64,000 nt of DNA from Pectinophora gossypiella (GCF_024362695.1 NC_065422.1:1364001-1428000), one strand, 5' to 3'. Positions 10,082 through 20,921 are shown, numbered from the stretch's first letter. Numbers and translations: made by a program. Notes: generated from the letters alone by a model not told the origin.

Positions 10082-10445
10082 ATGCCCCGATTCCTGCAGA
10101 CACCTCCTAATTTTACTTTAAGTTAAACCTATCATTTTCTTATCCGCCGAAAAGGAAAGGGACGGATGATTGACAGCTCTTAATTTTAGGAAGAATGAGT
10201 AAATTAATGAATAACCCGGGCGGATATAAAAGGTATCTCGGTGGTATGCAAACCGTTTGACGTGTGCTGTCAACATAATTCTGGCGGGTTGGCTAATGTA
10301 AGATTTTTAGACGGCTGTTTTAGATTTGTGCTTAAATTTTACGTGTGTTCCATAAATTTTATGCTTGTCGATTACCCGTCCCTTTCCTTTTCGGCGGATA
10401 AGAAAATGACAGATATAACTTAAAATAAAATTAGATGGTGTTTAC
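10082..10445 (+). mobile_element. MITE-P, complete copy (364 bp)
   Basis: Starts TGCCCCGATTCCTGCAGACA, carries the TIR block with TCTTATCCGCCGAAAAGGAA, and its complement lies at 10375-10430. About 65-80 bp of each end is inverted. The right tip has decayed. TSD not resolved. Confidence 0.75.
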
Positions 10446-10496
10446 AATCTACAATAAGTCATGACAAAAAAAACTTAAGTCTCTGCCCCGCACCAA

Positions 10497-10882
10497 TGAG
10501 GGACTTGGCGCTGTACAGATTTGCCTTCAATTAACCCAAAATAACATAACATAACAAATACTTTAACGCACAAACAGAAGAAAAACATGGATAATAGACA
10601 AAAGCAACTGTTGTCTATGTTTTTGGGTATAAAACGATGACTCTTGTTAATACACCCAGGCAGAAGACATCTTCCACCCATTATTCTGATCAAAATAAAG
10701 AGAAGCAATATAAGTGGCAACATAATTCTATACATAATCTGATCCAAATATCAAGCAACAATTATTTTTATATATTCCTCTGCTATTACATTATATTTTT
10801 GGATAACTATGTACCCGAGCAATGAGAAAATAGGTAATTATTACGTTAAATCTGAACAGCGCCATCTATATTCTGAATGTAT
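10497..10882 (+). mobile_element. MITE-V, copy 1
   Basis: Aligned end to end with 46841-47292: GGCGCTGTACAGATTTGCCT at the left, ATCTTCCACCCATTATTCTG and TCAAAATAAAGAGAAGCAAT inside, and AACAGCGCCATCTAT at the right, complementary to the left end. Non-coding TIR element. Confidence 0.65.
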
Positions 10883-11805
10883 TATTTCCAATGTTAAAGT
10901 ATTGGTATTTGACTTGATTCATATTTTAATGTAATAATTTGTATTTTTAGTATAAGTTATCTGTTTATCGCAGCTACTTATACGATGAAAGTATTTTCTT
11001 TTTGTTTCTTTATTATAAATTTAAAAGATGTATTTTAATTTGACGTGTAACAAATTTATGAATAAAAATTATTATGATTATATTTGTTTTAGGGAACGTA
11101 GCCTGGAAAGTCCTCATTAATGAAAATAATAATTATTACACTTTTATGTGTTATTTACTACTACAGTTTTTTAAGTTATTTTTTACTTACAATCTTAGTA
11201 CAATTTTTTATTCATTATTTATTGTATTAATTTATTTATTTATTCCGATAAATAAATTAAATTAATTCGATAAAGATAAATTAAATCAAATTAATTTATT
11301 TACATAAATCAATAAATTTAATAAATATAAATAAATTTAATTTATTTATTTATACACAGCAATTTAACACGCCAACGTTCCTGAAACGTGAATAGATTGT
11401 ATGAATTCTGCCTTAAATTGATCTATCGTCTATTCAAGTCCCTTTCTTTTTCAGCGGGTTAGAAAGCGTCAGGTATAACTTAAACTTAGTGTCATAATTA
11501 GGTTTAATTTAAGATATTTCTAAGATACACTGGAGATGTTTTGGTTGACTTGTGACCGTTTAGCCCCCGTGGGCCTCGTCCTAGATCCGATGCCGCAAGT
11601 TTCAGACAGTTATGCATACTGAGTGTTTCCTATACTTAATATACACTATCCACGCCTGTTATCCCCACCGGAGTGGGCACAACGATAAGTTATCAGAAGA
11701 CAATTTGCTGCCACGCTTAGGGCCTTGTCTCACTAGAACGACCAAATCGATTATTATAACGATCGAATGAATCGTTGAATGTTTCATCTCATTGTTTTTC
11801 CTTTT
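10883..11805. other. AT-rich stretch without a gene
   Basis: Contains AATAAATTAAATTAATT-type low complexity (11230-11350), a MITE-V terminal scrap near 11095-11117, and a short MITE-P scrap near 11435-11480. The 63-codon frame at 11074 is low-complexity and not a gene. Confidence 0.5.
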
Positions 11806-11844
11806 TACCGACTTCAAAAAAGGAGGAGGTTCTCAATTCGACCG

Positions 11845-11881
<37 letters not shown>

Positions 11882-12060
11882 GTTCGGGCATATCTTCGTC
11901 GTATATGAACCGATTTTGATAATTCTTTTTTTGTTTGAAAGGAGATATACCCAAGGGGGTCCCATGTCAAGGAAGTCAGGATCTGATGATGGAAGACCAG
12001 AGAAATCGAGGGGAATTTTCAAAAATCGTAGGAGCGACTAGTGCGTTTGTAAAGTCATAT
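11806..12060 (+). mobile_element. Element S, left part, with 27+ T run
   Basis: CCGACTTCAAAAAAGGAGGA, GGTTCTCAATTCGACCGTAT, a long T run, then CGATTTTGATAATTC. The same start occurs at 60286-60335 and inside MITE-V at 47152-47247. Dispersed DNA-element end of unknown superfamily. Confidence 0.5.
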
Positions 12061-13000
12061 TGATCGGATCGATCTTTAGGCTTCGGGAAAACTTCCTGAC
12101 CTTCGAAAACTGGTCAGCATCAGGGAGATACCCTATGGCCTGGCAAAACTATACAACCTGGAGCAATTTTTCTTTCACGAAACGTATTTAAATCTTGATC
12201 AAATTCAATCGCCGGTGCAAAAAAACAAAATGGCGGAAAAAAAAGATGGCCGCCATACAAAATTTTGTCGATTTTGGAAGAAGCCCGTTTGGGTAAAAAT
12301 AATGTATGGGGCGCTTACTCAAAACGTCATGTAGAGTACGGAAATACTTTCTGGTCACCAAAAACTGCTCCGCATCAGAGAGATACTCTACGGCCTGGCA
12401 AAACTATCGCACGTGAACCAATATTTCTTTGAGAGCACTTATTTAAATCTTGGTCAAATTCCATAGCGCGTAAAAAAAAAACAAAATGGCGGAAAAACAA
12501 GATGGCCGCCATACACAATTTTGTTTTTTCAGAAAATGTCTCGGGATATAAAATATATATATCGGGGTTGTGATTGGATCGTCATGTTAAGTATGGAAAT
12601 ACTTCCCGATTTTCGAAAACTGCTCCGCATCAGGGTGACACCCTACGGCCTGGCGAAACTATCACACCTGAACCAATTTTTCTTTCACGAAACGTATTTA
12701 AATCTTGGTCGAATTTAATGGCCGGTGAAAAAAATACAAAATGGCGAAAAAACAAGATGGCCGCCATACAAAATTTTGTTTTTCCAGAAAATGTCTTGGG
12801 GGTAAAAATGATGTATAGGGGTGTGATCGGAACGTCATCTTTGAAAACTGCTCCCAATCAGGGAGACATCCTACGGTCTGGCAAACCTATTGCACCTGGA
12901 TTTTGTTTGTTTCCACGACACCCATTTAAATCTTGGTCAAATTCTGTCGCCGGTGAAAAAAAACAAAATGGCTGAAAAACAAGATGGCCGCCATACGAAG
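12060..13000 (+). repeat. Tandem array, about four ~255-bp units
   Basis: The motif GATGGCCGCCAT recurs at 12245, 12501, 12756 and 12983, so the period is 256, 255 and 227 bp. Each unit also has TTTAAATCTTGGTCAAATT, GCATCAGGGAGATACCCTA-like and AAAATGGCGGAAAAACAAG segments. ATGGCGG and CCGCCAT lie about 13 bases apart in each unit and can form a small hairpin. A 133-codon frame here is a by-product of the repeat. Confidence 0.8.
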
Positions 13001-13139
13001 AGGGACAGTTTCGAATAAACAGGACACGCGAGCTGCTTTAGCAGCGAGCGAACCACGCGAAATCTACTGTATCTATATGTATGCGTGAGTGTGTATGATA
13101 GCAGCTTCCACTGACAACCACATGTGTGTATGTACACAT

Positions 13140-13171
13140 ACACATGTGTGTGTGTGTGTGCGTGTGTGTGC

Positions 13172-13217
<46 letters not shown>

Positions 13218-13318
13218 GTCTGTGTGTGTGCGTGTGTGTGCGTGTATCTGTGTGTGTGCGTGTGAACGTGCGCGTGTGCTCGTGTGCGTTAGCGCGTGTG
13301 TGAGTGTGTGTGTGTAAA
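13140..13318 (+). repeat. (GT)n microsatellite with CGCG core
   Basis: About 180 bp of GT/CGTG repeats with an interrupted CGCGCGCGCGCG core (13171-13186). Alternating purine-pyrimidine DNA favours Z-DNA. Frames through it (His/Thr on one strand, Val/Cys on the other) are artefacts. Confidence 0.85.
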
Positions 13319-13449
13319 CATGTTCATCAATAATAATTGTGATCACTACTAATAATATATTATATTATTATATATGAATATAAATCAGAAAATCTGTCTG
13401 TCTGCATCCTTGCTCGGTCTAACCATCACTTAAAATCGTAAAATAAAAT

Positions 13450-13873
13450 AAAATTTTTAACAAAAAAAAAACCGACTTCAAACGCAAAACTAAAAAGCAA
13501 TAAATAAATTTACTTCGCACAAAGTAATTAGTACGTATTTTCAATTAGTTAATTATTTTATAATTCTGAAGTCGGTGCCAAGTAAATGCTACAACAACCC
13601 TACTACAATATCAAATTACTATGTACACACAATATTGTTTAATACCTATATCAAAGCAATTACAAAACAATGTCAAACAAAATATTACAAAACAATCAGT
13701 ATTGAAAAATATATGAATCGGTACTTCGTTGTAGCATTTCCTTGGCACCGGCTTCAGAATTATAAATTAATTAACTAATTGAAAATACGTACTAATTACT
13801 TTGTGCGAAGTAAATTTATTTATTGCTTTTTAGTTTTGCGTTTGAAGTCGGTTTTTTTTTTGTTAAAAATTTT
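13450..13873. mobile_element. Foldback element with near-identical ~146-bp arms
   Basis: The left arm (13450-13596) starts AAAATTTTTAACAAAAAAAA and holds CCGACTTCAAACGCAAAACT, ending GGTGCCAAGTAAATGCTACA; the right arm (13728-13873) is its reverse complement with few differences. The loop is about 130 bp. No coding content. Confidence 0.8.
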
Positions 13874-15604
13874 CATTGTATGTTTTTTTCTCTTTTTTGT
13901 GCATTTTTTATAGTTTTTTTTTTTCTATGATGTGTAATGTGAATAATGACATTATAATTCATTTTATTATTATTTCATAATTAATGTACCCAATGGTAGA
14001 CATTTATAATTGACAGTTATAATTTAAATAACAAAAAAGGTAGACCAAATGTTAAATGCTGACCAACTGCAAACTGTAATACCATTTTTATTGCGAATAA
14101 ATGACTATGAGTTATGATACCATGGTTACGTCACCAGCAGGAAAATTTTCAGGATTTGGTTGCCGGCAAGGTTGCACAACCAGCAGGGTCTGCATGACAA
14201 CCGCGCCGCGCGCGCCGCGAATTATATCGAGGGTTTCGATCAATAAACGTAGCGAAAAAAAATATGTCCGTAACCGAAATTATCCGAAACTAACGCATAA
14301 TCCGAAATAATTTATTATTCGTATCCGTAACCGTATCCGGTATAATAATCATTCTTATATCCGTATCCAATCCGTATCCGAAATTTCATAATATCCATAA
14401 CATCCCTGATGTCGAGTAGTCGGTGGCATATACAATATACCTCTACCTACCACTTCGGGGATAGGCGGGATGCTATGTCATGTGTTGTATTATAAAAGCG
14501 TAGTATATAAAAATAATAATTTACGATTTAAAATTCATAGCACAACCTCTGTCGAGCACTGGGGCATAAAACAGTATTGCACTATTTTACTAGCAATGCT
14601 CCGGAGCTGCATAGAGCGTCATTTTAACGGCTCTGGCACTTGCGTTCTATAGCCCCCGCGGCACAACAACCGGCGCCGCGCGCTGTGCCAATTATAATTA
14701 TATACTAACCTAAATATTTATTGTGTACATTTTTTTTACCTACCTAGTATAATAATAATAATTACTAACATAGTTTTAAGGGCATTGTTACTAACACAAT
14801 TCTTATTATAAACAATTCTTTTTTATTTTATATCGCGGGTTTCGACCAAAAGACTCATTGAATGATATCTACGCTTGATTTGACGTTTATCAGTCAACGG
14901 CTTTTGTACGAAGCGCGCGTTTTTTTATATTTTGGCCAAGTATGTTGGCTCAACTATGCCTGATGGTAAACATAGAGAAGCCCTAATTGCAGTAGCAACT
15001 GAAAAGCAACGCAATGAGTTTCGAATCAGTTGCGACTACCATACTGGCCTACTAGGTGCTTCTTCACGCTTCGTTTAAAGGACCCCATATTGTAAGAAGG
15101 AGGGAACGCTTGAGCCGGCAACCCGTCTACTTTTGAATACGGCAGAGATAGGAGTTGCTGATTTTTTTTATGCGCGATAGGATTTCTTTCACGGTAAAGC
15201 GGTGGCATCGTTGGCCGGCTGGTGTGGTCCTGTGACAGAAGAGAGCGGGTGGGATAAGGGAAACAATCCTTCAGAGCATTCCCCGTAATACAGGCGATAG
15301 AAGACGCTCAGAGATGCTGCTGTGCCGCGAAGGCTGGGGTGATACTACGTTTTATAGATAAATAAACTTACACCTGTGATATTTTACGGGGTGGGTACAG
15401 TCACCAGTAATCTAAAGACAACTTGCAGCTACTTTTGAAACTATGTAGATGGATTATTTATTATTTACATTTCACGACTTTACAGTGCAGAAGCGCCGTG
15501 AAACTTTCAATATAAACAATAATATAATTATTATTATTTTTTTAAAACTATAGTTTATCTCCTCTTTCGGAGGGTATTTACCAGAGACACGGGTCACAGA
15601 CCAA
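13874..15604. other. No gene; decayed repeat scraps
   Basis: At 14225-14412 there are repeated TCCGTATCCG / CCGTAACCG hexamer-like motifs ending near CATCCCTGATG, resembling the hAT-like element at 40112-40478. At 14730-14820, ACTAACATAGTTTTAAGGGC resembles the LINE 3' UTR at 63110-63235. At 15060-15200 there is an unclassified repeat-like stretch (GGACCCCATATTGTAAGAAG). Confidence 0.45.
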
Positions 15605-15835
15605 GTGCCACTGGAAGGAGGGTATAATAATTATGTATCTGTGCGTTCAGTCATGATGTCAATGTCGGAGGATAGGAATTTGCGTACTATCCGACAGGTG
15701 TTAAGGATGGCTGCTTTCTGCATGATGACATACGTGTTGGCAGGGAGGCCTAGCATTTTCAGACTGTGGTGTAGGTGCTTGGGAATCACCCCCGTGGTGG
15801 AGAGTACCAGGGGTACAATATATACTTTTTGTAAG
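15605..15835 (-). pseudogene. LINE reverse transcriptase C-terminal fragment
   Basis: The reverse frame reads YIVPLVLSTTGVIPKHLHHS, then LGLPANTYVIMQKAAILNTC and RIVRKFLSSD before its stop. The pattern 'vPlVlSttGviPk ... mQKa.iLnTc.ivRkFL' is a C-terminal signature I associate with LINE reverse transcriptases. About 65 codons remain. A (TTA)n tract at 15840-15858 joins it to LINE-Y. Confidence 0.65.
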
Positions 15836-15865
15836 TATATATTATTATTATTATTATTGTATGTC

Positions 15866-15990
15866 TTTTTCATATCTCGGGCCTATGGAGGCCCGGACTT
15901 TTGGAAGGCGTGCGTGGGGCCGAAGCCAACACGTAGAGGCCCCTTAAGACAGTTTAATCTAAATGTGGTGTGACACCAACCGGCGATTAT
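15866..15990 (-). mobile_element. LINE-Y 3' end, reverse copy
   Basis: Reverse counterpart of 9388-9540 (GGCCGAAGCCAACACGTAGA, CCCCTTAAGACAGTTTAATC); its tail runs into (AAT)n on the reverse strand. 15991-16120 is unassigned. Confidence 0.55.
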
Positions 15991-16123
15991 CCCCGTATGC
16001 ACTATGGGAGTGCACCCAAAGACAATCCCCGGTTCGTGTAGGACTATTGCAAATTATGGGAACAAAGGGAACTGGGCTATTGGGTTGGGGGTTAGTGGAC
16101 CGGGATACTGGAGCTATGGGGGA

Positions 16124-16399
16124 CTATGGCGCCTGCTCGACCAATGTTGGTAAACATGGATAAATGAGCAGGTAGCCCTCAATGTCCCACTGCAGGCCAA
16201 AGGCCTCTCTTCCCTTCTTCCACTCCTCCCTGTCCCCAGCTTGCTCGCGCCACCGTTTCGAGAAGCGGTCTAACTCGTCGCGCCATCTTTTCCGTGGCCT
16301 TCCCCGACGTCTGACAGCATTTGCAGGAACCCACTCTGTAGGTTTTTTGGCCCAGAGGTCATCAGGCATTCGGGCAACATGTCCAGCCCAGTCCCAATA
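16124..16399 (-). pseudogene. RTE-like LINE C-terminus
   Basis: The reverse frame of 92 codons reads YWDWAGHVARMPDDLWAKKP, then RRRGRPRKRWRDELDRF and REQAGDREEWKKGREAFGLQ. The order 'W.WAGH.AR ... RRRGRPRKRW.DE ... W...A.DR..W...REAF..QW' is the C-terminal end seen in RTE-clade LINE ORF2 proteins, after the reverse transcriptase. The upstream RT is missing, so this is a 5'-truncated insertion. Confidence 0.75.
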
Positions 16400-16608
16400 T
16401 AATTAGACATATAAAAAAAAACTTAGGTGTAAACAATATAAAAACATAATATTTAAACATATTTATTCGTGTTAATTATTTATTTATGGACTTGTGCTAT
16501 GATAATAAGCAAAATCTTAGGACAAATTGGTATACGACTATCTTAACATCACTATTCGAAACTCACAGTCAGTACGAATAACACACATCATTATACTATA
16601 ATATAATC

Positions 16609-17036
16609 AGAATCAGAATCAGAATCAGAATCATTTATTCAACGTAATTATCATGGATAAACTTGTTGAAGGTCAATGTAACATTTTTGAATTTACGTCA
16701 TTTCGCAAGGTGTTATGGCTGAGGAGAAGAAATGACAAGAAACTGCAACAGCAACACATCTTTTAAATCAATGAGGGTACATTACAAGTTATTTAATAAC
16801 TAGAGGAACACATTCAATACCAGACATTTTTATCATTTAGGTAATCATTAATCTTATAATAGGCTTTTTTACATAAAGTAAGCTTCACGTGAGCTTTAAA
16901 TTTGTTCTCTGACAAATTTAAAATATTATCTGGTATTTTATTGTAAAAACGTATACATAACCCCAAAAAAGATGAATTTAATTTACTTAATCTAGAATTT
17001 TGAACAAATATTATAATACTTTTCAAGTCGGTCTAA
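16609..17036 (-). mobile_element. LINE-N 3' end, 5'-truncated
   Basis: The reverse strand ends in ATTCTGATTCTGATTCTGAT. The coding part (16814-17029) reads QNSRLSKLNSSFLGLCIRFY, NKIPDNILNLSENKFKAHVK and CKKAYYKINDYL before a stop, the 'RFYNKiP...FK..vk..L..KayY...dyL' C-terminus of CR1/jockey-like LINEs. A longer copy with part of the RT domain lies at 36963-37712. Confidence 0.8.
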
Positions 17037-17214
17037 TTTTAGTCATTTTTTACTCGTGAATGGGCCCCAATATTAAGTCGAGATTTATCGTGTGAATAAA
17101 AATGATTCAACATTTAATTATGTTTGGGATGATTTACACCAGTCTTACTGTCGCCCCCTGTGGCTTCACACACAGGCTTAAAGAACAGCCAATCAGCCAT
17201 ACGATGTAGATATA

Positions 17215-17443
17215 CAGGGTGTTAGTGACATCGTAACGAATACTCAGAGGGATGATTCAGACCATGATTCTGAGTTAATATCAAGTGGAATTTTCCGTCG
17301 CATAATTCATGTTATTTTTTTAGTTTTTTTTAAATTATTTTCAATTCTATACTTTTGCGATGGAAAATTCCACTTGATATTAACTCAGAATAATCAGCTG
17401 AATCATCCCTCTCAGTATTCGTTACGATGTCACTTACACCCCA
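17215..17443. mobile_element. MITE-R copy
   Basis: CAGGGTGTTAGTGACATCGT at the left and its diverged complement at the right, arms about 85 bp, between TA dinucleotides (17213-17214, 17444-17445). Arms share ATATCAAGTGGAATTTTCC. No ORF. It is followed within 35 bp by a second copy. Confidence 0.8.
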
Positions 17444-17476
17444 TACAAGTACATACAGTAGCCATACAAGTAGGTA

Positions 17477-17703
17477 TGGGTGTTAGTGACACTGTAACGA
17501 ATACTGAAGGGGATGATTCAGACCATGATTCTGAGTCGATATCAAGTGGAATTTCCTGTCGGAGAAGTCATGGAAATTTTAGAGCTTATTTAAATTATTT
17601 TCCGTTCCATACTTTTGCGACGGAAAATTCCACTTGATATCTACTCAGAATCATGGCCTGAATCATCCCTCAAAGTTTTCGTTACGATGTCACTAACACC
17701 CTG
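17477..17703. mobile_element. MITE-R copy, tandem neighbour
   Basis: Left end TGGGTGTTAGTGACACTGTA, right end complementary (GTCACTAACACCCTG), TA at 17475-17476 and 17704-17705. The inner arms differ from those of 17215-17443, so this is an independent insertion rather than a simple duplication. Confidence 0.8.
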
Positions 17704-17734
17704 TATATCTTCTATGGCAAGATGCCATAGAAGA

Positions 17735-17860
17735 TATTGATCTGGCCTTATTGATCTTAGTAATAAGGCCGCCCAAATTGTACTGTATTCATGTGTTATG
17801 TCTGATTGTTGAAATTTTAGTTTTGTGCAATAAAGTATATTTGATTTTGATTTGATGAAC
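17735..17860 (+). mobile_element. LINE 3' UTR with TTTGATTTTGATT tail
   Basis: AATAAGGCCGCCCAAATTG ... GTGCAATAAAGTATATTTGA. It matches 55975-56068 in reverse almost base for base, which gives the 3' boundary. Confidence 0.6.
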
Positions 17861-18600
17861 TAAGTACGCACACCTCACCGAGCTTTCTGTTAGACCAACG
17901 CGATAGGTGGTGCACCATATCGCCGTCTATAATGGTCGAGCCAACTGTATAAGTATTTTATTGTAAAATCGTATACATGGCTTTAAAAAGATGTATATAA
18001 TTTGGTTCTCTATTTTTACTCATAAAATTTTATGTAATAATTTACCATGGCATACTGTTACTTGTCCTATTATTAGTTTCGCATAGTATTAATTTGTCAT
18101 AACTTTTTAAGCATAATTTTGAAAGTCATAACTACTATAAGCATAATAACTAATGACAATAATGATATATAAGCATAATTATTATAAGCATAAAAACTAT
18201 ACTCGGAATAAGAAAAGTTTTGACGCAACTGTGAACATTTTCGAAACTTACTTTTGCCTTGGCTGCATTTGATTCATGATTGTGACATTTTATATTTTTT
18301 GCCACTATTTCATGCTGTTGGTCATCATTCTGTATACTTTTCGTGTGTAAGATAAACATGCTGGCGTCTTAGGGGTGGCCCAAGGGCCACCCCCGCCACA
18401 CCCTAACCTAATGTTATGCCTTCTAAAAATTATGACAAAAAACTATTTGTTACTCTAAAAAGGAATTATGGATACTTACCTATTTATATGCGAATCAAAT
18501 TTATACCGAAAACGTTATGCAAAAAGGATAATGGTAATTAAAATTATGACAAAAACATTTATGCATTGTAAGAGAATCCCATATAATTTACATAAATTAG
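17861..18600. other. No gene recognised
   Basis: 17945-18030 contains a weak LINE-N-like stretch (TATTTTATTGTAAAATCGTA). 18361-18405 has a short G/C hairpin, GGGGTGGCCCAAGGGCCACC. The 69-codon reverse frame at 18150-18359 matches nothing I know. Confidence 0.4.
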
Positions 18601-18603
18601 AAT

Positions 18604-18986
18604 TTTGTCTAACTACAAAATTCTAAGCAGTAAGCAGACCCAGCAAAAACGGGGTAAAGCTAAAGAGATGATGATGAAGTATCTGTCTATTAATTTATTT
18701 GTAATACTTTCTTGTGTAAGTTGTTTTGATTGTGAGTTATGTGTTATTCCGTGTTTTGTTTCATATTTATTGTTGTGGTATCGCTATAGAGTAAAATGTT
18801 TCTGTCTTTCTTTTCTAAATATGTTGCTTATTTTAATGGACAGTGTGTCATATCCCATAATAGGATATTATAATAAGTAATATCACCCCTCTATAGATTT
18901 ATGGGTTTAAAATTGGATGTTTACATCGTTAGTTGTTTAATACCTACTTGGAGTAATTTATAATGATTTAGTAGCGTTTTTATATA
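18604..18986 (+). repeat. Inverted duplicate segment, copy 1
   Basis: Nearly identical in reverse complement to 30644-31016: AAGCAGTAAGCAGACCCAGC, GGACAGTGTGTCATATCCCA and TGTTTACATCGTTAGTTGTT occur in both. Copy 1 runs directly into a MITE-R and copy 2 has a MITE-R at the same junction. The 91-codon frame here is interrupted in copy 2, so it is probably not a gene. Confidence 0.75.
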
Positions 18987-18988
18987 TA

Positions 18989-19207
18989 CAGGGTGTTAGT
19001 GACATCGTAACGAATACTGAGGGGGATGATTGAGGCCACGATTCTGAGTTAATATCAAATAGAATTTTCCTTCGCAAAATTCATGTATTTTTTTTTTAAT
19101 ATTTTATGTTTTATACTTTTGCGATGAGACATTCCACTTGATGTTAACTCATAATAATGAGCTGAATCATTCCCCGCAGTATTTGTTACGATGTCACTTA
19201 CACTCTG
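18989..19207. mobile_element. MITE-R copy in the duplicated segment
   Basis: CAGGGTGTTAGTGACATCGT ... GTCACTTACACTCTG between TA at 18987-18988 and 19208-19209. Shared with the copy at 30438-30641. Confidence 0.75.
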
Positions 19208-19234
19208 TACAAGTACATACAAGTAACCATACAA

Positions 19235-19372
19235 GTAGATAAGGGATGGAAAGTAAGAGGAAAACCACTGTCCTATTTTTCCAAAAGCGTGGCTCTTTAT
19301 GATGATGATCAATGTTGCCGCCTTCGGTTGGTTGAGGGGCGGCCTGTGCCCAGCAGTCTTCTTCTTTGCGAG
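19235..19372 (+). mobile_element. Element W fragment followed by SINE-C tail
   Basis: GGAAAACCACTGTCCTATTT ... GCGTGGCTCTT plus GATGATGATC is a W end (19235-19312). TTGGTTGAGGGGCGGCCTGT and GCCCAGCAG is a SINE-C tail (19313-19372). A second SINE-C tail scrap (CAGCAGTGGGACGTATATAG) lies at 19482-19515. Confidence 0.55.
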
Positions 19373-19561
19373 TCGATGGCAATCGAAGTTAAATTTTTGC
19401 TGACCAATAATTGGCCACGCTTACGGCATTGTCAGTGGCTTCGTACGGGTCTTCAATAGTGCAGGTGTTAGGGCACTTTGGACAGCAGTGGGACGTATAT
19501 AGGCTGTTTATGTTATGTTATAAAAGTTAAAGAGTACACACGTACGCTCACCACTACTAAC

Positions 19562-19800
19562 TAGTTTGCCGGACAAATGGGGAGCGCTCACCCGGTACAA
19601 AATTTAAGACAACAGGCCTGGGTCCCAGTTGGGCGCAAACCTCGGCTCAGGGCGTCGTCTGATAGGATAATATTTGAAAGAATTAATCGATCCTATAGGT
19701 CGATAGCGATAAGCGCTGAATGAAATGAATGAATGATGAGGGAAATCGTCTACCACGCCGGCGGGGTTGGTATCGAGGTTCTTAAGTGTTTGTTGTCGTG
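19562..19800 (-). mobile_element. Retroposon G copy
   Basis: GTTTGCCGGACAAATGGGGA through GGGCGCAAACCTCGGCTCAG to GGTATCGAGGTTCTTAAGTG. Lacks the 3' poly(A) part seen in 36528-36795. Confidence 0.7.
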
Positions 19801-19873
19801 AGCTGATTGGCGGGTTCTAAACTGGGTACATGATTTTGCTGATGACTGTAATAGACGCCTACAAATAATGTAT

Positions 19874-20154
19874 CGGCCTCGGTGGTCCAGTGGTTGAGCG
19901 TTGTGCTCACGATCTGGAGGCCCCGGGTTCGAATCCCGGTGGGGACATACCACAAAAATCACTTTGTGTCCCTAGTTTGGTTAGAACATTACAGGCTGAT
20001 CACATAATTATCCAAAAGTAAGATGATCCGTGTTTCGGAAGGCACGTTAAGCCGTTGGTCCCGGTTATTACTTACTGATGTGAGCACGTACTCCTTACAT
20101 GAGCTCAGGGGCCTTTGGCGGCTCAATAGTAACCCTGACGCACGATAGAAGAAG
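19874..20154 (+). mobile_element. SINE-A with intact head and perfect 10-bp TSD
   Basis: The TSD AATAATGTAT is at 19864-19873 and 20155-20164. The head has A-box-like TGGTCCAGTGG and B-box GGTTCGAATCC, i.e. a tRNA-derived pol III promoter. Then come AAAATCACTTTGTG, the central block TTCGGAAGGCACGTTAAGCC and the tail CACGATAGAAG. The 3' half has a deletion just before the tail. Confidence 0.9.
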
Positions 20155-20402
20155 AATAATGTATCAACATAGATTTAACAAAGTTATACAAAGTAACCAA
20201 CGTACAAATCTTAGTGAAACTTTCTGTAAGTAAGTAGTAACTTGGGCTATCTAAGTAGTGGTTAAGTTAGATTAAATGAGGGTAAGTTGGTAAAATTACG
20301 TCTTATTAGCTTTTATTTTTGTTCTTCTATCGTGTGGGTTGTGAGGTGGTATTTTTTTTTGATGTGACTTATGGCCGGAAAAGGTTGTGAGGTGCATATA
20401 AC

Positions 20403-20443
20403 CAACTCAAACTCAAAAATATCTTTATTTAGTTGGTAACATA
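20403..20443 (-). mobile_element. LINE-Z 3' tip, split by a SINE-C
   Basis: CTCAAAAATATCTTTATTTA then AGTTGGTAACATA; the sequence resumes with AGTTGGTAACATA at 20722 after the SINE-C. The continuation (20735-20900) is diverged. Confidence 0.65.
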
Positions 20444-20721
20444 CATAACATAACATAAACAGCCTAAGATACACGTCCCACTGCTGGGCACAGGCCTCCC
20501 CTCTATCAACCCAACCGGAGGGGGGTATGGAGCATACTCCACCACGCTGCACCACTGCGGGTTGGTGGAGGTGTTTGGGCTAGTAGCTAGGGACCAACGG
20601 CTTAGCGTGCCTTTCGAAGCACGGAATCATCTTAATTCGGAAAATCAATGTCCTTACCAAACAAAGGAAAGTCTCACAAAGTGATTTCGACAATGTCCCC
20701 ATCGGGAATCGTACCCGGGCC
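20444..20721 (-). mobile_element. SINE-C inserted in LINE-Z, perfect 13-bp TSD
   Basis: The duplication AGTTGGTAACATA lies at 20431-20443 and 20722-20734. The reverse SINE-C ends at its tail (CATAACATAACATAAACAGC, CCACTGCTGGGCACAGGCC) and is 5'-truncated just inside the B-box region (GGGAATCGTACCCGGGCC). Confidence 0.9.
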
Positions 20722-20921
20722 AGTTGGTAACATAGTTTATTTTATTTTTTGAGGAAAGCTAACAGCACGGAACCTTAAATAAATAAGTACATACATGAGT
20801 TAGATTGAGGCCAATTACAAGCTTCCACAAAGTAGAATAAATCACATCAAAAGAAACTTAGTTACAATTTTAATCGTCAATATTTACAGAAATATATTTA
20901 TTTTTTATCATAACTGTATCA

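Noticed and set aside
12574..12975. 133-codon frame in the tandem array
   Set aside because: It spans two repeat units with different frames; codons are not conserved between units, so no selection is visible.
12245..13000. CRISPR-like array
   Set aside because: Units are 227-256 bp with no short repeat/spacer structure; the DNA is eukaryotic.
13038..13346. His/Thr- and Val/Cys-rich frames over the GT tract
   Set aside because: Pure microsatellite translation with no flanking coding signal.
17215..17703. MITE-R pair as a satellite array
   Set aside because: Each copy has its own TA flanks and different inner arms, so they are separate insertions.
18605..18880. 91-codon frame in the duplicated segment
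   Set aside because: The inverted copy at 30644-31016 carries indels that break the frame, so there is no sign of coding constraint.
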